DNA of 64,000 nucleotides from an uncultured Dehalococcoidia bacterium (GCA_958296225.1 OY282456.1:2108001-2172000), one strand, 5' to 3'. Shown: positions 25,824-36,081, counted from the stretch's first letter. The notes: generated by a model from the letters alone, not told the origin. Program-made: numbers and translations.

Positions 25824-27851
25824 ATGGCCGTATCCGCCAGTACCATCCGCAACATTGCGCTGTTGTCCCACAGCGGCGCGGGCAAGACGACCCTTGCCGA
25901 AATTATGCTGTTCAACGCCAAGGTGATCAACCGATTGGGCCGGGTTGAAGACGGCAACACGGTCTCCGACTACGAGCCGGAGGAAGCCCGCCGCGTGGCC
26001 AGCGTCCAGACCAGCCTGCTGCGGTTCAGCGAGGGGGACAACAAAGTGAACCTGCTGGACACTCCGGGCTACGACGAGTTCGTCGGCGAGGCCATCGCCG
26101 CCTTGCGCGTGGTCGAGTCGGCCCTGATTCTGGTGGCCGCGCCGTCGGGGGTTGACGTAGGCACGGAACGCGCGTGGGATTTGGCGCAGGGACGCGGGCT
26201 GCCCATCGCTCTGGCGCTCAACAAGATGGACCGGGAGAACGCCAGTTTCGAGCGCAACGTGCAGGAATTGCAGGCCGCTTTCGGCAACCGCTGCGTGCCC
26301 TTCCAGCTGCCCATCGGCGAGGCCCAGGACTTTACCGGCGTGGTCAGCGTGATTGACCCGCCGGCCGATATTCCCGCCGGCGTGCTGGGAGACTTTGACG
26401 CAGCCCGCGAACGACTCATCGAGGCGGTGGCCGAGTCCGATGATGCCCTGGCCGACAAATATCTGGAGGGCGAGGAGATTACCGCCGCCGAAGTAACGGC
26501 CGGCGCGCGGGAAGCCATCCGCAACGGCGACCTGGTGCCTATCCTGCTGACCTCGGCGACGCAGAATATCGGGGTTACGGAGCTGGTGCAGGTGATGCGC
26601 GACTTTATGCCGTCGCCGGCCGACCTGCCCGGCACTTCCGGGGATGACGACATCGCCCCGGACGAGTCCGGATCCCTGGCGGCGCTGGTGTTCAAAACGA
26701 CCGCCGACCCCTTCGTGGGCAAGCTGTCGATGTTCCGCGTCTATCGCGGTTCGGCCAAGTCTAACGGCGAAGCCTATAACAGCGGCAAGGGGCAATCCGA
26801 GCGGCTGGGTCAACTGTATCTGCCCCTGGGCAACAGCCAGGAAAACGTGCCTGAGGTGACGGCCGGCGACATCGGCGCCGTGGGGAAGTTGAACGCTACC
26901 CTTACCGGCGATACCCTCTGCGCCGGCGACCACCGGGTAACTCTACCCGGTGTCGATTTCCCCCGCGGTTTCTACTCGCTGGCGGTGTTTCCGGCTACCC
27001 AGGCCGACCTGGACAAAATGTCCATCTCGCTGGCTCGCATCGTCGAAGACGACCCCAGCCTGCGGTTCACCCGCAACCCGGAGACCAGCGAAAGCCTGCT
27101 CACCGGCCTGGGCGAAGTGCAGATTGAGGTGGCGCTGGACCGAATCAAGCGCAAGTTCGGGGCCAGCCTGAACGTGCGGCTGCCGGTGGTTCCTTACCGC
27201 GAAACCATTACCCGGATTACCAACTCCGAATATCGCCACAAGAAACAAACCGGCGGCAGCGGCCAGTACGGCCACGTGCTGCTGCGCCTGGAGCCGCGGG
27301 TGCGCGACGAAGGGTTTGAGTTCGGCAACGAGGTGGTCGGCGGCCGGGTGCCGCGGGAACTGATTCCGGCGGTGGAAAAGGGCGTCGTCAATATGCTGAA
27401 AGAGGGCGTGCTGGCCGGCTTCCCGGTAGTGGACCTGAAAGCGGTCATCTACGACGGCAGCACCCACCCGGTGGACGGCAAGCCCATCGCCTTTGAGATT
27501 GCCGGCAGCCAGGCCCTCCGTCTGGGTATGTCGAAAGCGTCGCCCGTTCTGCTGGAGCCAATCGTCAAGCTGTACGTTACCGTTCCCGAAAACTATACCG
27601 GCGACATCATCAGCGACCTCAACGGCAAGCGGGGGCGCATCCTGGGGATGAATCCCGAAAGTCGCTACACCGTCATTGAGGCGGAGGTTCCCCAGGCTGA
27701 GGTGCAACGCTACTCCCAGGACCTGCGCTCCATGACCGGCGGCCGCGGCTCGTATCGCTTCGAGTTCGACCACTACGAACAGGTGCCGCAGAACATCGAG
27801 CAGCGCGTGATTGACACCGCCAAACAGGCCAAGGCGGAAACCACCGCCTAG
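25824..27851 (+). CDS. Elongation factor G-like GTPase (EF-G paralogue)
   Basis: This 675-residue translational GTPase has G1 SHSGAGKTTLAE (15-26), where EF-G proper has AHIDAGKTT. G3 is LDTPGYDEFVGE and G4 is NKMDRE. Domain II begins near 285 (AALVFKTTADPFVGKLSMFR), domains III-V follow, with GSGQYGHVLLRLEP in domain IV and GRGSYRFEFDHYEQVP at the end. G2 is divergent. It is shorter than canonical EF-G (about 690-700) and matches the EF-G-like paralogues found beside fusA in many bacteria, whose role differs from elongation. AAAGGGG precedes the ATG; ttgcaa and tacaat near 25752-25782 may be its promoter. Confidence 0.9.
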   Translation: MAVSASTIRNIALLSHSGAGKTTLAEIMLFNAKVINRLGRVEDGNTVSDYEPEEARRVASVQTSLLRFSEGDNKVNLLDTPGYDEFVGEAIAALRVVESALILVAAPSGVDVGTERAWDLAQGRGLPIALALNKMDRENASFERNVQELQAAFGNRCVPFQLPIGEAQDFTGVVSVIDPPADIPAGVLGDFDAARERLIEAVAESDDALADKYLEGEEITAAEVTAGAREAIRNGDLVPILLTSATQNIGVTELVQVMRDFMPSPADLPGTSGDDDIAPDESGSLAALVFKTTADPFVGKLSMFRVYRGSAKSNGEAYNSGKGQSERLGQLYLPLGNSQENVPEVTAGDIGAVGKLNATLTGDTLCAGDHRVTLPGVDFPRGFYSLAVFPATQADLDKMSISLARIVEDDPSLRFTRNPETSESLLTGLGEVQIEVALDRIKRKFGASLNVRLPVVPYRETITRITNSEYRHKKQTGGSGQYGHVLLRLEPRVRDEGFEFGNEVVGGRVPRELIPAVEKGVVNMLKEGVLAGFPVVDLKAVIYDGSTHPVDGKPIAFEIAGSQALRLGMSKASPVLLEPIVKLYVTVPENYTGDIISDLNGKRGRILGMNPESRYTVIEAEVPQAEVQRYSQDLRSMTGGRGSYRFEFDHYEQVPQNIEQRVIDTAKQAKAETTA

Positions 27852-27878
27852 GCGCGGCGGCGGCTAACTCTGAACATT

Positions 27879-27907
27879 GCCGGGGCGGGTTTGAAACCCG
27901 CCCCGGC
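27879..27907. repeat. Strong hairpin between convergent genes, also present at 44637
   Basis: GCCGGGGCGGGTTT-G-AAACCCGCCCCGGC is a perfect inverted repeat between the EF-G-like gene and the convergent Uma2 gene. The same arms occur at 44637-44665. No T-run flanks it here, so it is a REP-like hairpin that may block both transcripts rather than a textbook terminator. Confidence 0.65.
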
Positions 27908-27911
27908 GCAT

Positions 27912-28514
27912 CTATGGCGCAGCCCGCCGAACCCACTGCAGCGGCGAGGCGAATATGTCGGCCACTGCGATTGCCAGGCCGGGGATGGCGCCAATGGTCA
28001 ACGTGTCGCCGGAGCGATACCGGGTTTCCGATGTGTACACGCCGATGCTGCCATCGCTAACCGGCGTAGATAATGCCAGCACGGTTTCCGCGTCAGGATT
28101 GAGTATCAAGTATTCCGGGACGCCGTAGCGAGCGTAGATTTCCCGCTTGACCGCAAGGTCGTGGGCCGTATTGGATGGTGACAATATCTCCACCACCAAA
28201 TCCGGCGGGCCTTCGCACGCGCGCTGCGTAATGATGCGAAACCGGCCGGCGCTTACGTAGAGCAAGTCCGGCTGGACAGTGGTTTGCTCGGAAAGAATGA
28301 CATCGGCAGGCGCGTAGAGCAATAGCCCCAGCCCACCGGCTGTAACCGGAACGTCAATGAGCCGTCCCAGATTTTTAGACGCTATCTGATGCTTGACATT
28401 CGGCGCCGGTGCCATCCGGTACAACACTCCGTCAATCAACTCCCACCGCTCATCATCGGGGGTGGCGGCGTAGTTGGCGTAGGTTAGTTTGCCTTTCGGC
28501 TTTGCGGTTACCAT
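27912..28514 (-). CDS. Uma2 family (DUF820) protein
   Basis: This 200-residue protein shows the Uma2 layout: TYANYAATPDDERWELIDGVLYRM, HQIASKNLGRLI, TTVQPDLLYVS with the first acidic site, PPDLVVEILSPSNTAHDLAVK with the E-I-L and Lys of the nuclease-like core, IYARYGVPEYLILNPDAET, and an end GLAIAVADIFASP. The start ATG 28514 matches MVTAKPKGK of the adjacent paralogue; a longer start at 28532 adds six residues. It is a tandem duplicate of the next gene, 14 bases upstream of it in transcription order. Confidence 0.87.
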   Translation of the reverse strand: MVTAKPKGKLTYANYAATPDDERWELIDGVLYRMAPAPNVKHQIASKNLGRLIDVPVTAGGLGLLLYAPADVILSEQTTVQPDLLYVSAGRFRIITQRACEGPPDLVVEILSPSNTAHDLAVKREIYARYGVPEYLILNPDAETVLALSTPVSDGSIGVYTSETRYRSGDTLTIGAIPGLAIAVADIFASPLQWVRRAAP

Positions 28515-28528
28515 AGCAGGCCCCTTTA

Positions 28529-29104
28529 TCACAAACCGGCGAAAATATCCGCTACTGCGATAGTGAGTCCGGGAATGTGGGCGGTGGCTATCATATCGCC
28601 GGGGCGATGGAGCGCCTCTGCCGTGTATTCGCCCACGCCGTTGCGGATGACCGGCTCGGTAAGCGCTTGCAGCGTTTCCCGATACGGCTCCAGAATCCAG
28701 TATTCGGGAATGCCGTGCCGCGCGTACAGTTCCCGTTTGGTTTCCAGGTCGTGCCTCGGATTGGATGGCGACAGGACTTCCACCACCAGGTCGGGCGGCC
28801 CTTCACAGCCGCGCTGCGTGATGATACCCGGCCGGCCGATGCTAATATACATCAAGTCCGGCTCAACTGCCGTCTCCCCCGGCAAAATCAGGTCAAAGCG
28901 GGGACGGTAAATCCGTCCCATCCGGCGCGGACGGATGTGGTCTCCGATTAGGTTCCCCGTATTTTCGGACACTTCCTGATGCCTGGCGCTGGCTCCCGCT
29001 GCCATCTGGTACAGCGCTCCGTCAATCAGCTCCCACCACTCGCCTTCGGGGGTGGCGGCGTAGTCGGCGTAGGTGTATTTGCCTTTCGGCTTTGCAGTTA
29101 CCAT
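28529..29104 (-). CDS. Uma2 family (DUF820) protein, tandem paralogue
   Basis: This 191-residue protein is clearly paralogous to the one at 27912-28514 (both start MVTAKPKGK.TYA.YAATP). Motifs include TAVEPDLMYIS, PPDLVVEVLSPSNPRHDLETK and YARHGIPEYWILEPYRE. AAGGAAG lies 5-10 bases before ATG 29104, so I prefer it to the longer frame from 29149, which would run into the mutase gene's 3' end. The two Uma2 genes form an operon behind the mutase gene. Confidence 0.87.
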   Translation of the reverse strand: MVTAKPKGKYTYADYAATPEGEWWELIDGALYQMAAGASARHQEVSENTGNLIGDHIRPRRMGRIYRPRFDLILPGETAVEPDLMYISIGRPGIITQRGCEGPPDLVVEVLSPSNPRHDLETKRELYARHGIPEYWILEPYRETLQALTEPVIRNGVGEYTAEALHRPGDMIATAHIPGLTIAVADIFAGL

Positions 29105-29136
29105 ACCGCACTTCCTTATTTTGATGGGGAAATAAC

Positions 29137-30816
29137 TTAAAAGCCCCAAGCGGGTTGGTATTCGCCGAATACTTCGCGGAATACTCCCATCATCTCGCCC
29201 AGGGTGGCCTCGGCTTTGACGGCTTCCAGCAGCGGGTACATCAGGTTGGCGTCGCTGCCGGGCTGCCGGGCCGCCGTTTCCAGGGCGCGGAGGCGGACGG
29301 CGACTTCCCGGTTGTCCCGGCGGCGGCGCACCTCGTTCAGGTGGGCAAGGTGGCGCTGCTCGCCGGCCTCATCCACCCGCAGCAGCGGGATGGACAGGTT
29401 TTCATCCTCCGCCACGTAGTCGTTGACGCCGACGGTAATGCGTTCCTTGCGGTCTTCCTCTTGCTGGTAGATATAGGCGGCGTCGGCAATCTCCCGCTGG
29501 AAGAAGCCGGATTCCAGCGCGGGTATCACGCCGCCCTGCCGGTCAATCCGCTCGAAGTAGCCGTAGGCGCCGGATTCGACCTGATTGGTCAACGCTTCGA
29601 CAAAATAGCTGCCGCCCAGGGGGTCCACGGTGTCGGTTACGCCGGTTTCGTGGGCGATAATCTGCTGGGTGCGCAGCGCCTGCAAAGCGGCCTCAGCGGA
29701 GGGCAGCGCCCAGGCTTCGTCCTTGCTGTTGGTGTGCAGCGACTGGCAGCCGCCCAGCACGGCGGCCAGGGCTTGCAGGGACACGCGCACCACGTTGTTA
29801 TCCGGCTGCTGCGCCGTCAGCGACGCGCCCGACGTTTGCGCGTGGAACCGCATCCAGGCCGAGCGCTCGCTTTCGGCCCCGAAGGTCTCCCGCAGCTCCC
29901 GCGCCCAGATGCGGCGGGCCGAGCGGAACTTGGCAATCTCCTCAAAAAAGTCGTTGTGCACGTTGAAAAAGAAGCTAAGCCGGGGGGCAAAGTCGTCCAC
30001 GGCCATGCCCCGCTCCACGCAGTGCCGCACGTATTCAAACCCGTCGGCCAGCGTAAAGGCCAGCTCCTGCACGGCGTTGCTGCCCGCCTCGCGGATGTGG
30101 TAGCCGCTGATGCTGATGGGGTTGAACCGGGGCATATGGCCGGTGGCAAACTCGACGGTGTCCACCACCAGGCGCATGGACGGGTGCGGCGGGAAGATGT
30201 ATTCGTTCTGAGCGATATACTCTTTCAGAATATCGTTCTGAATGGTGCCGCCCAGCGACGCAATGGCCGCCCCCTGCCGCTCGGCGGCGGCAATGTACAT
30301 GGCCCAGATGATGGCCGCCGGGCTGTTGATGGTCATGGAAGTGGTAACCTGGTCCAGAGGGATGCCGTCAAAAACGGTTTGCATATCCTCCAGACAGGAC
30401 ACGGCCACGCCGCACTTGCCGAACTCGCCCCGGGCCCGGTCGTCGTCGTGGTCGTAGCCGTAGAGGGTGGGCATATCGAAGGCGACGCTGAGGCCGGTTT
30501 CACCCTGGTCCAGCAGAAAGCGGAACCGCTCGTTGGTCTCGCGCGGTTCGCCAAACCCGGCAAACATCCGCATCGTCCACAGGCGGGAGCGGTAGCCGGT
30601 GGGATGCACGCCCCGCAGGTAGGGATACTCTCCCGGCAATCCGACATCGCGCCGATAGTCGCCGTCGGCAACATCCGCCGGGCCGTACACCGGGGCTAAG
30701 GGAAGCTGGCTGAGGGTTTTGTAGGCCGCCTTGCGCCGGGGCGCGGCGTCGGCCCGCTGCCGCCAGGCATCGGAGCGGCGGCGAATAGCATTATTGTCAT
30801 CATTAGAGAGAACCAC
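29137..30816 (-). CDS. Methylmalonyl-CoA mutase, large (catalytic) subunit
   Basis: This 559-residue catalytic TIM-barrel subunit of an acyl-CoA mutase interconverts methylmalonyl-CoA and succinyl-CoA, or a related pair. Visible motifs: [21 protein letters not shown] near the start, [77 protein letters not shown] and [18 protein letters not shown]. The cobalamin-binding domain is missing, as in the split (alpha/beta) mutases of archaea and many Chloroflexota; the small B12 subunit is not in this window. The start is GTG 30816 with AGGAG 7 bases upstream. This suggests propionate or branched-chain acid degradation. Confidence 0.95.
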   Translation of the reverse strand: MVLSNDDNNAIRRRSDAWRQRADAAPRRKAAYKTLSQLPLAPVYGPADVADGDYRRDVGLPGEYPYLRGVHPTGYRSRLWTMRMFAGFGEPRETNERFRFLLDQGETGLSVAFDMPTLYGYDHDDDRARGEFGKCGVAVSCLEDMQTVFDGIPLDQVTTSMTINSPAAIIWAMYIAAAERQGAAIASLGGTIQNDILKEYIAQNEYIFPPHPSMRLVVDTVEFATGHMPRFNPISISGYHIREAGSNAVQELAFTLADGFEYVRHCVERGMAVDDFAPRLSFFFNVHNDFFEEIAKFRSARRIWARELRETFGAESERSAWMRFHAQTSGASLTAQQPDNNVVRVSLQALAAVLGGCQSLHTNSKDEAWALPSAEAALQALRTQQIIAHETGVTDTVDPLGGSYFVEALTNQVESGAYGYFERIDRQGGVIPALESGFFQREIADAAYIYQQEEDRKERITVGVNDYVAEDENLSIPLLRVDEAGEQRHLAHLNEVRRRRDNREVAVRLRALETAARQPGSDANLMYPLLEAVKAEATLGEMMGVFREVFGEYQPAWGF

Positions 30817-30864
30817 AAGAAAACTCCTGCCAGGCGTGAGAGAATGTCAATCAGTAAGAGAATG

Positions 30865-31416
30865 TCAGTAGGCGAAAATGTCGGCCACCGGGCAGGCAAA
30901 GCCGGGCAACACCGGGTCGCAAGTCAGCGTATCGCCGACGCCGTAACGCTGCACCGTGCCATCATCGTGATAGGCGTACACTGCCTGCGTGCCGGGGTAC
31001 GCTGCCAGCACCAGCCTGGCGCCGGCGTCCAGCCACATTTGCGTTTTGGCGTCAATATATGCCTGTTTGTCAAAGATGGATACGACCTCAATTATCAGGT
31101 CTGGCGTTATTTTAGGGTAGTCATTAGTCACCGGACGGTCACCCCAGCGGGCGTATGAAATGAAGGCGTAATCCGGGGCGAGTACGGTATCCGGTTCCTG
31201 TTCCAGCCAAAAGCCGCAACCGCCTACGCCAAAGCCGAGGTCATTGTTACAGATAAAGTTCCCAAATCGCAATTGGATTCGACCGGCGGCAATGCCGTGA
31301 CGCAAGTCGTTGAGCGGCATTGTTATCAACTTGCCACGAACGAGCTCGTGGCGCAAATTGTCATCGGGCAGCGCCAGCAGGTCGGCGGCGGTGAGCAGTT
31401 TTTTGGCGGTGGTCAT
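30865..31416 (-). CDS. Uma2 family (DUF820) protein
   Basis: This 183-residue protein starts MTTAKKLLTAADLLALPDDN and carries EQEPDTVLAPDYAFIS, TPDLIIEVVSIFDKQAY and K.QMWLDAGARLVLAAYPG of the Uma2 core. The end, GDTLTCDPVLPGFACP.ADIFAY, is nearly the same as in the Uma2 gene at 57530, so these two are close paralogues. It lies upstream of and in line with the mutase gene but separated by about 50 bases, and may share its transcript. GAGG precedes the ATG. Confidence 0.87.
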   Translation of the reverse strand: MTTAKKLLTAADLLALPDDNLRHELVRGKLITMPLNDLRHGIAAGRIQLRFGNFICNNDLGFGVGGCGFWLEQEPDTVLAPDYAFISYARWGDRPVTNDYPKITPDLIIEVVSIFDKQAYIDAKTQMWLDAGARLVLAAYPGTQAVYAYHDDGTVQRYGVGDTLTCDPVLPGFACPVADIFAY

Positions 31417-31639
31417 TGCCGGGCCTCAGTGATAGGGGGCGGACGGTTGGGCTTGGGCCTAGGCATAGTATAGCGCAGCGCGGCTATCCACTGTCCTGCT
31501 GCGCTCCCGCCCGCAACAGGTTCAATCCCGGCATCTCTGCCTCTGCAAAGTCGGGGGTATGGTGGCGGGTCTGACGGGCGACGGCGATTTGACGGATGGT
31601 CACGCATTTGGCTAACATCGCGCCGGGATGGTGTGGACT

Positions 31640-32812
31640 ATGACCAGCCGACAGGAGCCGATAACCTTGCAACCCGACGTGTTGCGCTGGGCGCGGGAGC
31701 GGGCCGACCTTACGCCCGACGAACTGGCGCGCAAAGTCAGACTGAAAGCCGAGCGGGTGCTGGAATGGGAACGCTCCGGCGAAATCAGCATGGATTGGGC
31801 GGAACGGCTAGCCGACGCTACACACAGCCCCTTGGGTTATCTGTTCCTTACTTTCCCGCCGGTTGAGTCGCTTTCTATCCGGGACTTTCGCACCCGCTCC
31901 AATGAGTCGCCGGCGCGCCCCAGTATTGACCTGCTGGAAACGGTTTATGCAATGCAGCATCGCCAGGAGTGGCTGCGTGAGGAACTGATTGCGACCGGCG
32001 GTGAACCCCTGGCGTTCGTCGGGGCCTATCATCCTAATGCTAATGGCAATTACAGGGCGGTGGCTGACGCAATGCGCGATGCCCTCGGACTTGCCGACGA
32101 CTGGGTTGCGCCAGCGCCTACCTGGTCTGACGCTATCGGGCTGCTGCGAGATAACGCCGAGGCGGCCGGCATACTGGTGGTTTTCAATGGCGTGGTGGGC
32201 AACAACACCAGCCGCCGGCTCAATCCTGACGAATTCCAGGGCTTCGCCCTGGTGGATGAATATGCGCCGCTCATTTTTGTGAATAATGCTGATTTCAAGG
32301 CGGCCCAGATATTCACCCTGGCCCACGAACTGGCGCATCTGTTCACCGGTGAAGAAGGCGTTTCCGCTATCGCGTCGCTGTTGCCATCGGAGCACGACGT
32401 TGAGCAGCTATGCAACAAAATAGCCGCAGAATTCCTAGTCCCGGAAGCCGACCTGCGCGCGTTCTGGCCCTACGTCGCAGAACACCCAGACCCTTACCAA
32501 CAAATAGCGCGACGCTTCAAAGTCAGCAGGATTGTCGCCGCACGCCGGGCTCTGGACCTGGAATTAATTGACCGCGCTGCCTTCTTTGATTTTTATAATG
32601 AGCATAAGGCGCAAGGAACCCAAAGCCGGCAGTCCACGGACGGCGGCAATTTCTGGAATACCCAACGCTGGCGCGTGGGAGTTCGTTTCGCGACAGCGGT
32701 AGTTCGCGCCGTGAAGGGGGGGCGTTTGTCCTATCGTGAAGCGTATGCTCTCACCGGATTGCGGGGCGCGACCTTTGAAAATATGCCTGGCAAGATGGGT
32801 ATTCGGCTATGA
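31640..32812 (+). CDS. XRE-family HTH / ImmA-IrrE metallopeptidase protein
   Basis: This 390-residue protein has a Cro/C1-type helix-turn-helix at about 10-65 (WARERADLTPDELARKV, AERVLEWERSGEISMDW) and an ImmA/IrrE zinc peptidase domain with HELAH at 229-233 in FTLAHELAHLFTGEE. A C-terminal helical region has KAQGTQSRQSTDGGNFWNTQ. Such proteins cleave or control repressors and are often antitoxins. Its stop overlaps the next gene's ATG (ATGA), giving the known ImmA/IrrE-DUF4411 pair. Start uncertain: ATG 31628 is also in frame. It begins a defence-like island. Confidence 0.9.
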   Translation: MTSRQEPITLQPDVLRWARERADLTPDELARKVRLKAERVLEWERSGEISMDWAERLADATHSPLGYLFLTFPPVESLSIRDFRTRSNESPARPSIDLLETVYAMQHRQEWLREELIATGGEPLAFVGAYHPNANGNYRAVADAMRDALGLADDWVAPAPTWSDAIGLLRDNAEAAGILVVFNGVVGNNTSRRLNPDEFQGFALVDEYAPLIFVNNADFKAAQIFTLAHELAHLFTGEEGVSAIASLLPSEHDVEQLCNKIAAEFLVPEADLRAFWPYVAEHPDPYQQIARRFKVSRIVAARRALDLELIDRAAFFDFYNEHKAQGTQSRQSTDGGNFWNTQRWRVGVRFATAVVRAVKGGRLSYREAYALTGLRGATFENMPGKMGIRL

Positions 32813-33324
32813 CGAATCACGCCGGAATCAGGTACGTGTCGGATACCGATGTACTGGTGGCGGCGTACCGGCACTATTATGCGCCTGACCTGTGCCCCGG
32901 TTTTTGGGACTGCCTGAGCCATCATCTCGCCGCCGGCCGGTTGTTGATAATCGACCGGGTGTACGATGAGATAATCTCCCCCACCCAGCTGGTTCAGTGG
33001 GTAGAACAGGCCGCCAATGGCTGGTTTCCTGCCACCGCTACTCAATCCATTGCCAATGCCTACCGGCGGTTGATGGATTGGGTACAGGAAAATCCACAAT
33101 TCACGCCAGGGGCCCGGGCTGAGTTTGCCAGAGCCGCTGACGGGTGGCTTGCCGCTTACGCTATGGTAAATGGCGCAGTCGTCGTAACTAATGAGGTATC
33201 CGCCCCGTCTGCCAGGCGGAGGGTGCCGCTGCCAGACCTCTGCGATCCGTTTAACATCCGCTACATCAATACCTTTGATCTGCTGCGAGAGCTCGGAGCC
33301 AGTTTTCATTGGCAGCAACCCTGA
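32809..33324 (+). CDS. DUF4411 family (PIN-like) protein, likely toxin
   Basis: This 171-residue protein of the DUF4411 family has a PIN-like nuclease fold. It begins RYVSDTDVLVAAYRHYYAPDLCPGFWD, with the first Asp after the first strand as in PIN domains. GRLLIIDRVYDEI holds the next acidic pair, DGWLAAYAMVNGAVVVTNE the third, and LPDLCDPFNIRYINTFDLLRE the ending. DUF4411 genes usually follow XRE-ImmA genes and are regarded as toxins with the upstream protein as antitoxin. The four-base overlap here fits this. It converges on the type IIL gene with a 24-base gap. Confidence 0.88.
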   Translation: MTNHAGIRYVSDTDVLVAAYRHYYAPDLCPGFWDCLSHHLAAGRLLIIDRVYDEIISPTQLVQWVEQAANGWFPATATQSIANAYRRLMDWVQENPQFTPGARAEFARAADGWLAAYAMVNGAVVVTNEVSAPSARRRVPLPDLCDPFNIRYINTFDLLRELGASFHWQQP

Positions 33325-33348
33325 TAAGGCGGCCACTGCCCACCACCG

Positions 33349-36081
33349 TTATTCCGCCCCCGCCCGCGCCAGGTTCAGCGCCAGCAACCGCTCTAGTATA
33401 GCGCTATCCGACAAGCCGGCCGGCCAGCCGTAGGCGTCGGATACTGCCGCGTCAAGGGCGCTGTGGGCGTTGGTTAGCCAGGTGGGGCGTTGGTTGTAGA
33501 GGTTGGTCAGGGTGCGGCGGCGCAGTTGGGCTGCGTCGAGGGCCGGGTTGCCGTTGCCGTCGGTGGGGTTGAGCCAGTTTTCGCGCTGGCGGTTCAACTC
33601 GGCGGCGGCTTGGGCGATGGCGGCGCGCTGCCCGTCGGTGGGATGGGGGAAGGGGAAGGTTTCAAAGCAGGTGGTGGGCGTGTAGCGAAATGCCGATTCC
33701 AGTTCACGCAGCTGCGTTCCCAATGCTCTCGCCCAAACTTCATGGATTCGGCTATGCAGCACACCGAAAAAATAATCATCGTCGCGCGCAAACACATTGG
33801 CCGCGCTATTGCAGATTGTCCCGGCGTCAACCCACACCAAGGTCAGGTGCTTGGCAGTAACCGAGTGCCCGATAAATCGCGGCAATCCCGACAGCGCTGC
33901 CGTCATATTCCGGGCGGATTGACAATATTGCCAGTAGTTCCCGGTCAAATCACGTCCCTGCACAATCACGGACTGCCTGGCGCGCTCAAACGGGGCGACA
34001 TACGCCGCCGCCTCTGCCAATGTCATACCGGCAAAGTTGATAGTGTAATGACCACGAGGACGGGACGATAAATCCTGCCCGTTCCTGACCGGCGTTATTA
34101 CATCGGAGTTGGGCCGCTGATTCGGATTGCCAATGTCTGCCAACATAGTCGCCGCCAAATCTCCGGGAATATCAAAAGGGGCGGTGCCCGGCCCTCTGAA
34201 TGCAATGCCGGCATTCTCCGGCAGTCTTTTGGCAATAGTGACATCGACGCCGGCGGTAAGATTGGCATTGATACGGTCAACCGGCTTGTCGTCAATCATC
34301 TTGCTGGTCTCTGAACCGTCGTCAAAACCGATGATTGCAACGTGTACGTTTGCGCCATCAAGCAACCAGTCCCGGTCGGGATAAGCCATAAATATGCCGC
34401 CGGATTCGTTAATATTTTCCAGTACGCCCCGGCTGAAAGTCGCCCGAATATTCTGCGTCGCCAGCAATCCGGCCCGGCCGGTTATGCCGGCGGCGATTTG
34501 GCGGCGCGCTTTTTCAAACCAGTAACAGCACAAGTCGGATGACTTTGCCATGGTATCTTTATAGACGCTATCGACTGCCAGCGTGTATTTTCGCTCAAAG
34601 TTGCGATTCCAGCTGCGTCGCCCCAAAAACGGCGGGTTGCCGATGATAAACTCCGCCGCCGGCCATTCCGGTTCGGCCGGGTTGTCCGCATCGGTCAGGT
34701 CAAGTATGGCGTCCATCTGGCGGATGGTATCCAGCGGGGTCAGGATGGGCTGCTGCGTGTAGGGAAAGCCGTTGCTCCGGTGCCACTGGATATAGCCAAT
34801 CCACAGCGCCGTCCGCGCCAGTTCGGCGGCGTAGTGTTCAATTTCAAGGCCCAGCATCTGATTGGGCTGCACCGTGGGCGTCAGGCCGGGCCAGCCCTGG
34901 GCGGCGGCGTAGTCAATCGCCTGCTTCTCCAAATCCAGCAGGGAGCGCAGGGCCAGGTACAGGAAGTTGCCGCTGCCGCAGGCCGGGTCCAGCACGGTTA
35001 CGGAGGCCAGGCGTTCCCGGAACTTTTCCAGCCGGGCCCGCGCGCCGTCGCGGTCGTCATCGTCCAGCCGGGCGTCAATCTCCCGGCGGGCGGCGTCCCA
35101 CTGCCGGCGCAGGGGGGCCAGCACCACCGGGTCAATCACCAGCATAATGTCGTCGGCGCCGGTGTAGTGGGCGCCCAGATAAGTGCGCTTGGCGGCGTCC
35201 AGGGCGCGCTCAAAGAGGGTGCCAAAGATGGACGGCTCGATGTTGCGCCAGTTCCGGCCGGCGGCCTCGCCCAGCCGTTGCAGGGCGGCGGCGCTCAACT
35301 CCACCGTTTCGGCGGCATTGAACAGGTCGCCGTTGAACCAGGGAATTTCGTCGGCGCCGAACAGTCCGCCGCCGGCCATTTGGGCAAAGAGGCTGGCAAT
35401 GGCGCGGTTCGCCAAGTCGGGACGGCGGGTATGCTGGCGCAGGATTTGCCCGAACACCCCTTCGGGCAGCAGCCCGGCATCCTCGGCGTAGAGGCAGAAC
35501 ACGATGCGGTTGAGATGGCGGGCCAGCCGCTCCGGGTCGTCGGTATGCCGCTCCATATCGGCCACGATGTCGCGGAACAGGAACGCCGTTTCCTCGGTGA
35601 CCTGCGCCACCGACCGCCCCGGCCGCAAGGCGTCGGGGTTAAAGAAAGCGTTTTTGAGCAGCTCCAGATGCGCGGGTTCGTCCAGCCGGGAGATGGGGAT
35701 TTCGTGGCGGACGGTTTCCATCCCCGGAAAGTTGGTGCGTATCCGTATCGTGCGGAAAGACGACACGACCAGCAGGGGCGGCGTTTTCAGATAGACCTGG
35801 TAGCGCAGCAGCTGGTTAAGGGCGTCGTCCAGCTGGTCATCGCTGCCCTTGAACTCCCAGCCGAACCGCTCCTCCAGATAGGCGTCGGCAAAGCCGCCGG
35901 GCACCCACTTCTCAAAGGTGAAAACGTCGGGGCGGCCATAGGCCACCGGGCTGGGGTGGCCCACCAGGGCGCAGAGGTCAAGGAACATTTCCTGCGCCGC
36001 CTGCTTTTCACCAAAAGCAACATCGCGCCACTTGGCGATGAAGTGCTGGGGGGTGATGGTGGGCGCGGCAGGGGCAGTCAT
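33349..36081 (-). CDS. Type IIL (MmeI-like) restriction-modification enzyme
   Basis: This 910-residue single-chain enzyme both cuts and methylates. The N-terminal nuclease site is D66-x9-E76-F-K78 (GFADAYLEERFGWEFKG), the same spacing as in MmeI. A helical spacer follows, then the SAM motif VLDPACGSGNFLYLALRSL near 365 and the adenine-methylase motif NPPFLGRRSW. The C-terminal part (about 620-900) would hold the target recognition domain. It is paralogous to the gene at 58159 but with a different recognition region, so the two probably read different sites. It is the last gene after the SNF2 helicase on this strand, separated by a hairpin. No clear ribosome site precedes the ATG. Confidence 0.92.
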   Translation of the reverse strand: MTAPAAPTITPQHFIAKWRDVAFGEKQAAQEMFLDLCALVGHPSPVAYGRPDVFTFEKWVPGGFADAYLEERFGWEFKGSDDQLDDALNQLLRYQVYLKTPPLLVVSSFRTIRIRTNFPGMETVRHEIPISRLDEPAHLELLKNAFFNPDALRPGRSVAQVTEETAFLFRDIVADMERHTDDPERLARHLNRIVFCLYAEDAGLLPEGVFGQILRQHTRRPDLANRAIASLFAQMAGGGLFGADEIPWFNGDLFNAAETVELSAAALQRLGEAAGRNWRNIEPSIFGTLFERALDAAKRTYLGAHYTGADDIMLVIDPVVLAPLRRQWDAARREIDARLDDDDRDGARARLEKFRERLASVTVLDPACGSGNFLYLALRSLLDLEKQAIDYAAAQGWPGLTPTVQPNQMLGLEIEHYAAELARTALWIGYIQWHRSNGFPYTQQPILTPLDTIRQMDAILDLTDADNPAEPEWPAAEFIIGNPPFLGRRSWNRNFERKYTLAVDSVYKDTMAKSSDLCCYWFEKARRQIAAGITGRAGLLATQNIRATFSRGVLENINESGGIFMAYPDRDWLLDGANVHVAIIGFDDGSETSKMIDDKPVDRINANLTAGVDVTIAKRLPENAGIAFRGPGTAPFDIPGDLAATMLADIGNPNQRPNSDVITPVRNGQDLSSRPRGHYTINFAGMTLAEAAAYVAPFERARQSVIVQGRDLTGNYWQYCQSARNMTAALSGLPRFIGHSVTAKHLTLVWVDAGTICNSAANVFARDDDYFFGVLHSRIHEVWARALGTQLRELESAFRYTPTTCFETFPFPHPTDGQRAAIAQAAAELNRQRENWLNPTDGNGNPALDAAQLRRRTLTNLYNQRPTWLTNAHSALDAAVSDAYGWPAGLSDSAILERLLALNLARAGAE

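Noticed and set aside
31500..31560. GGTTCAATCCC sequence resembling a tRNA T-loop
   Set aside because: No matching acceptor, D-arm or anticodon stem could be folded around it.
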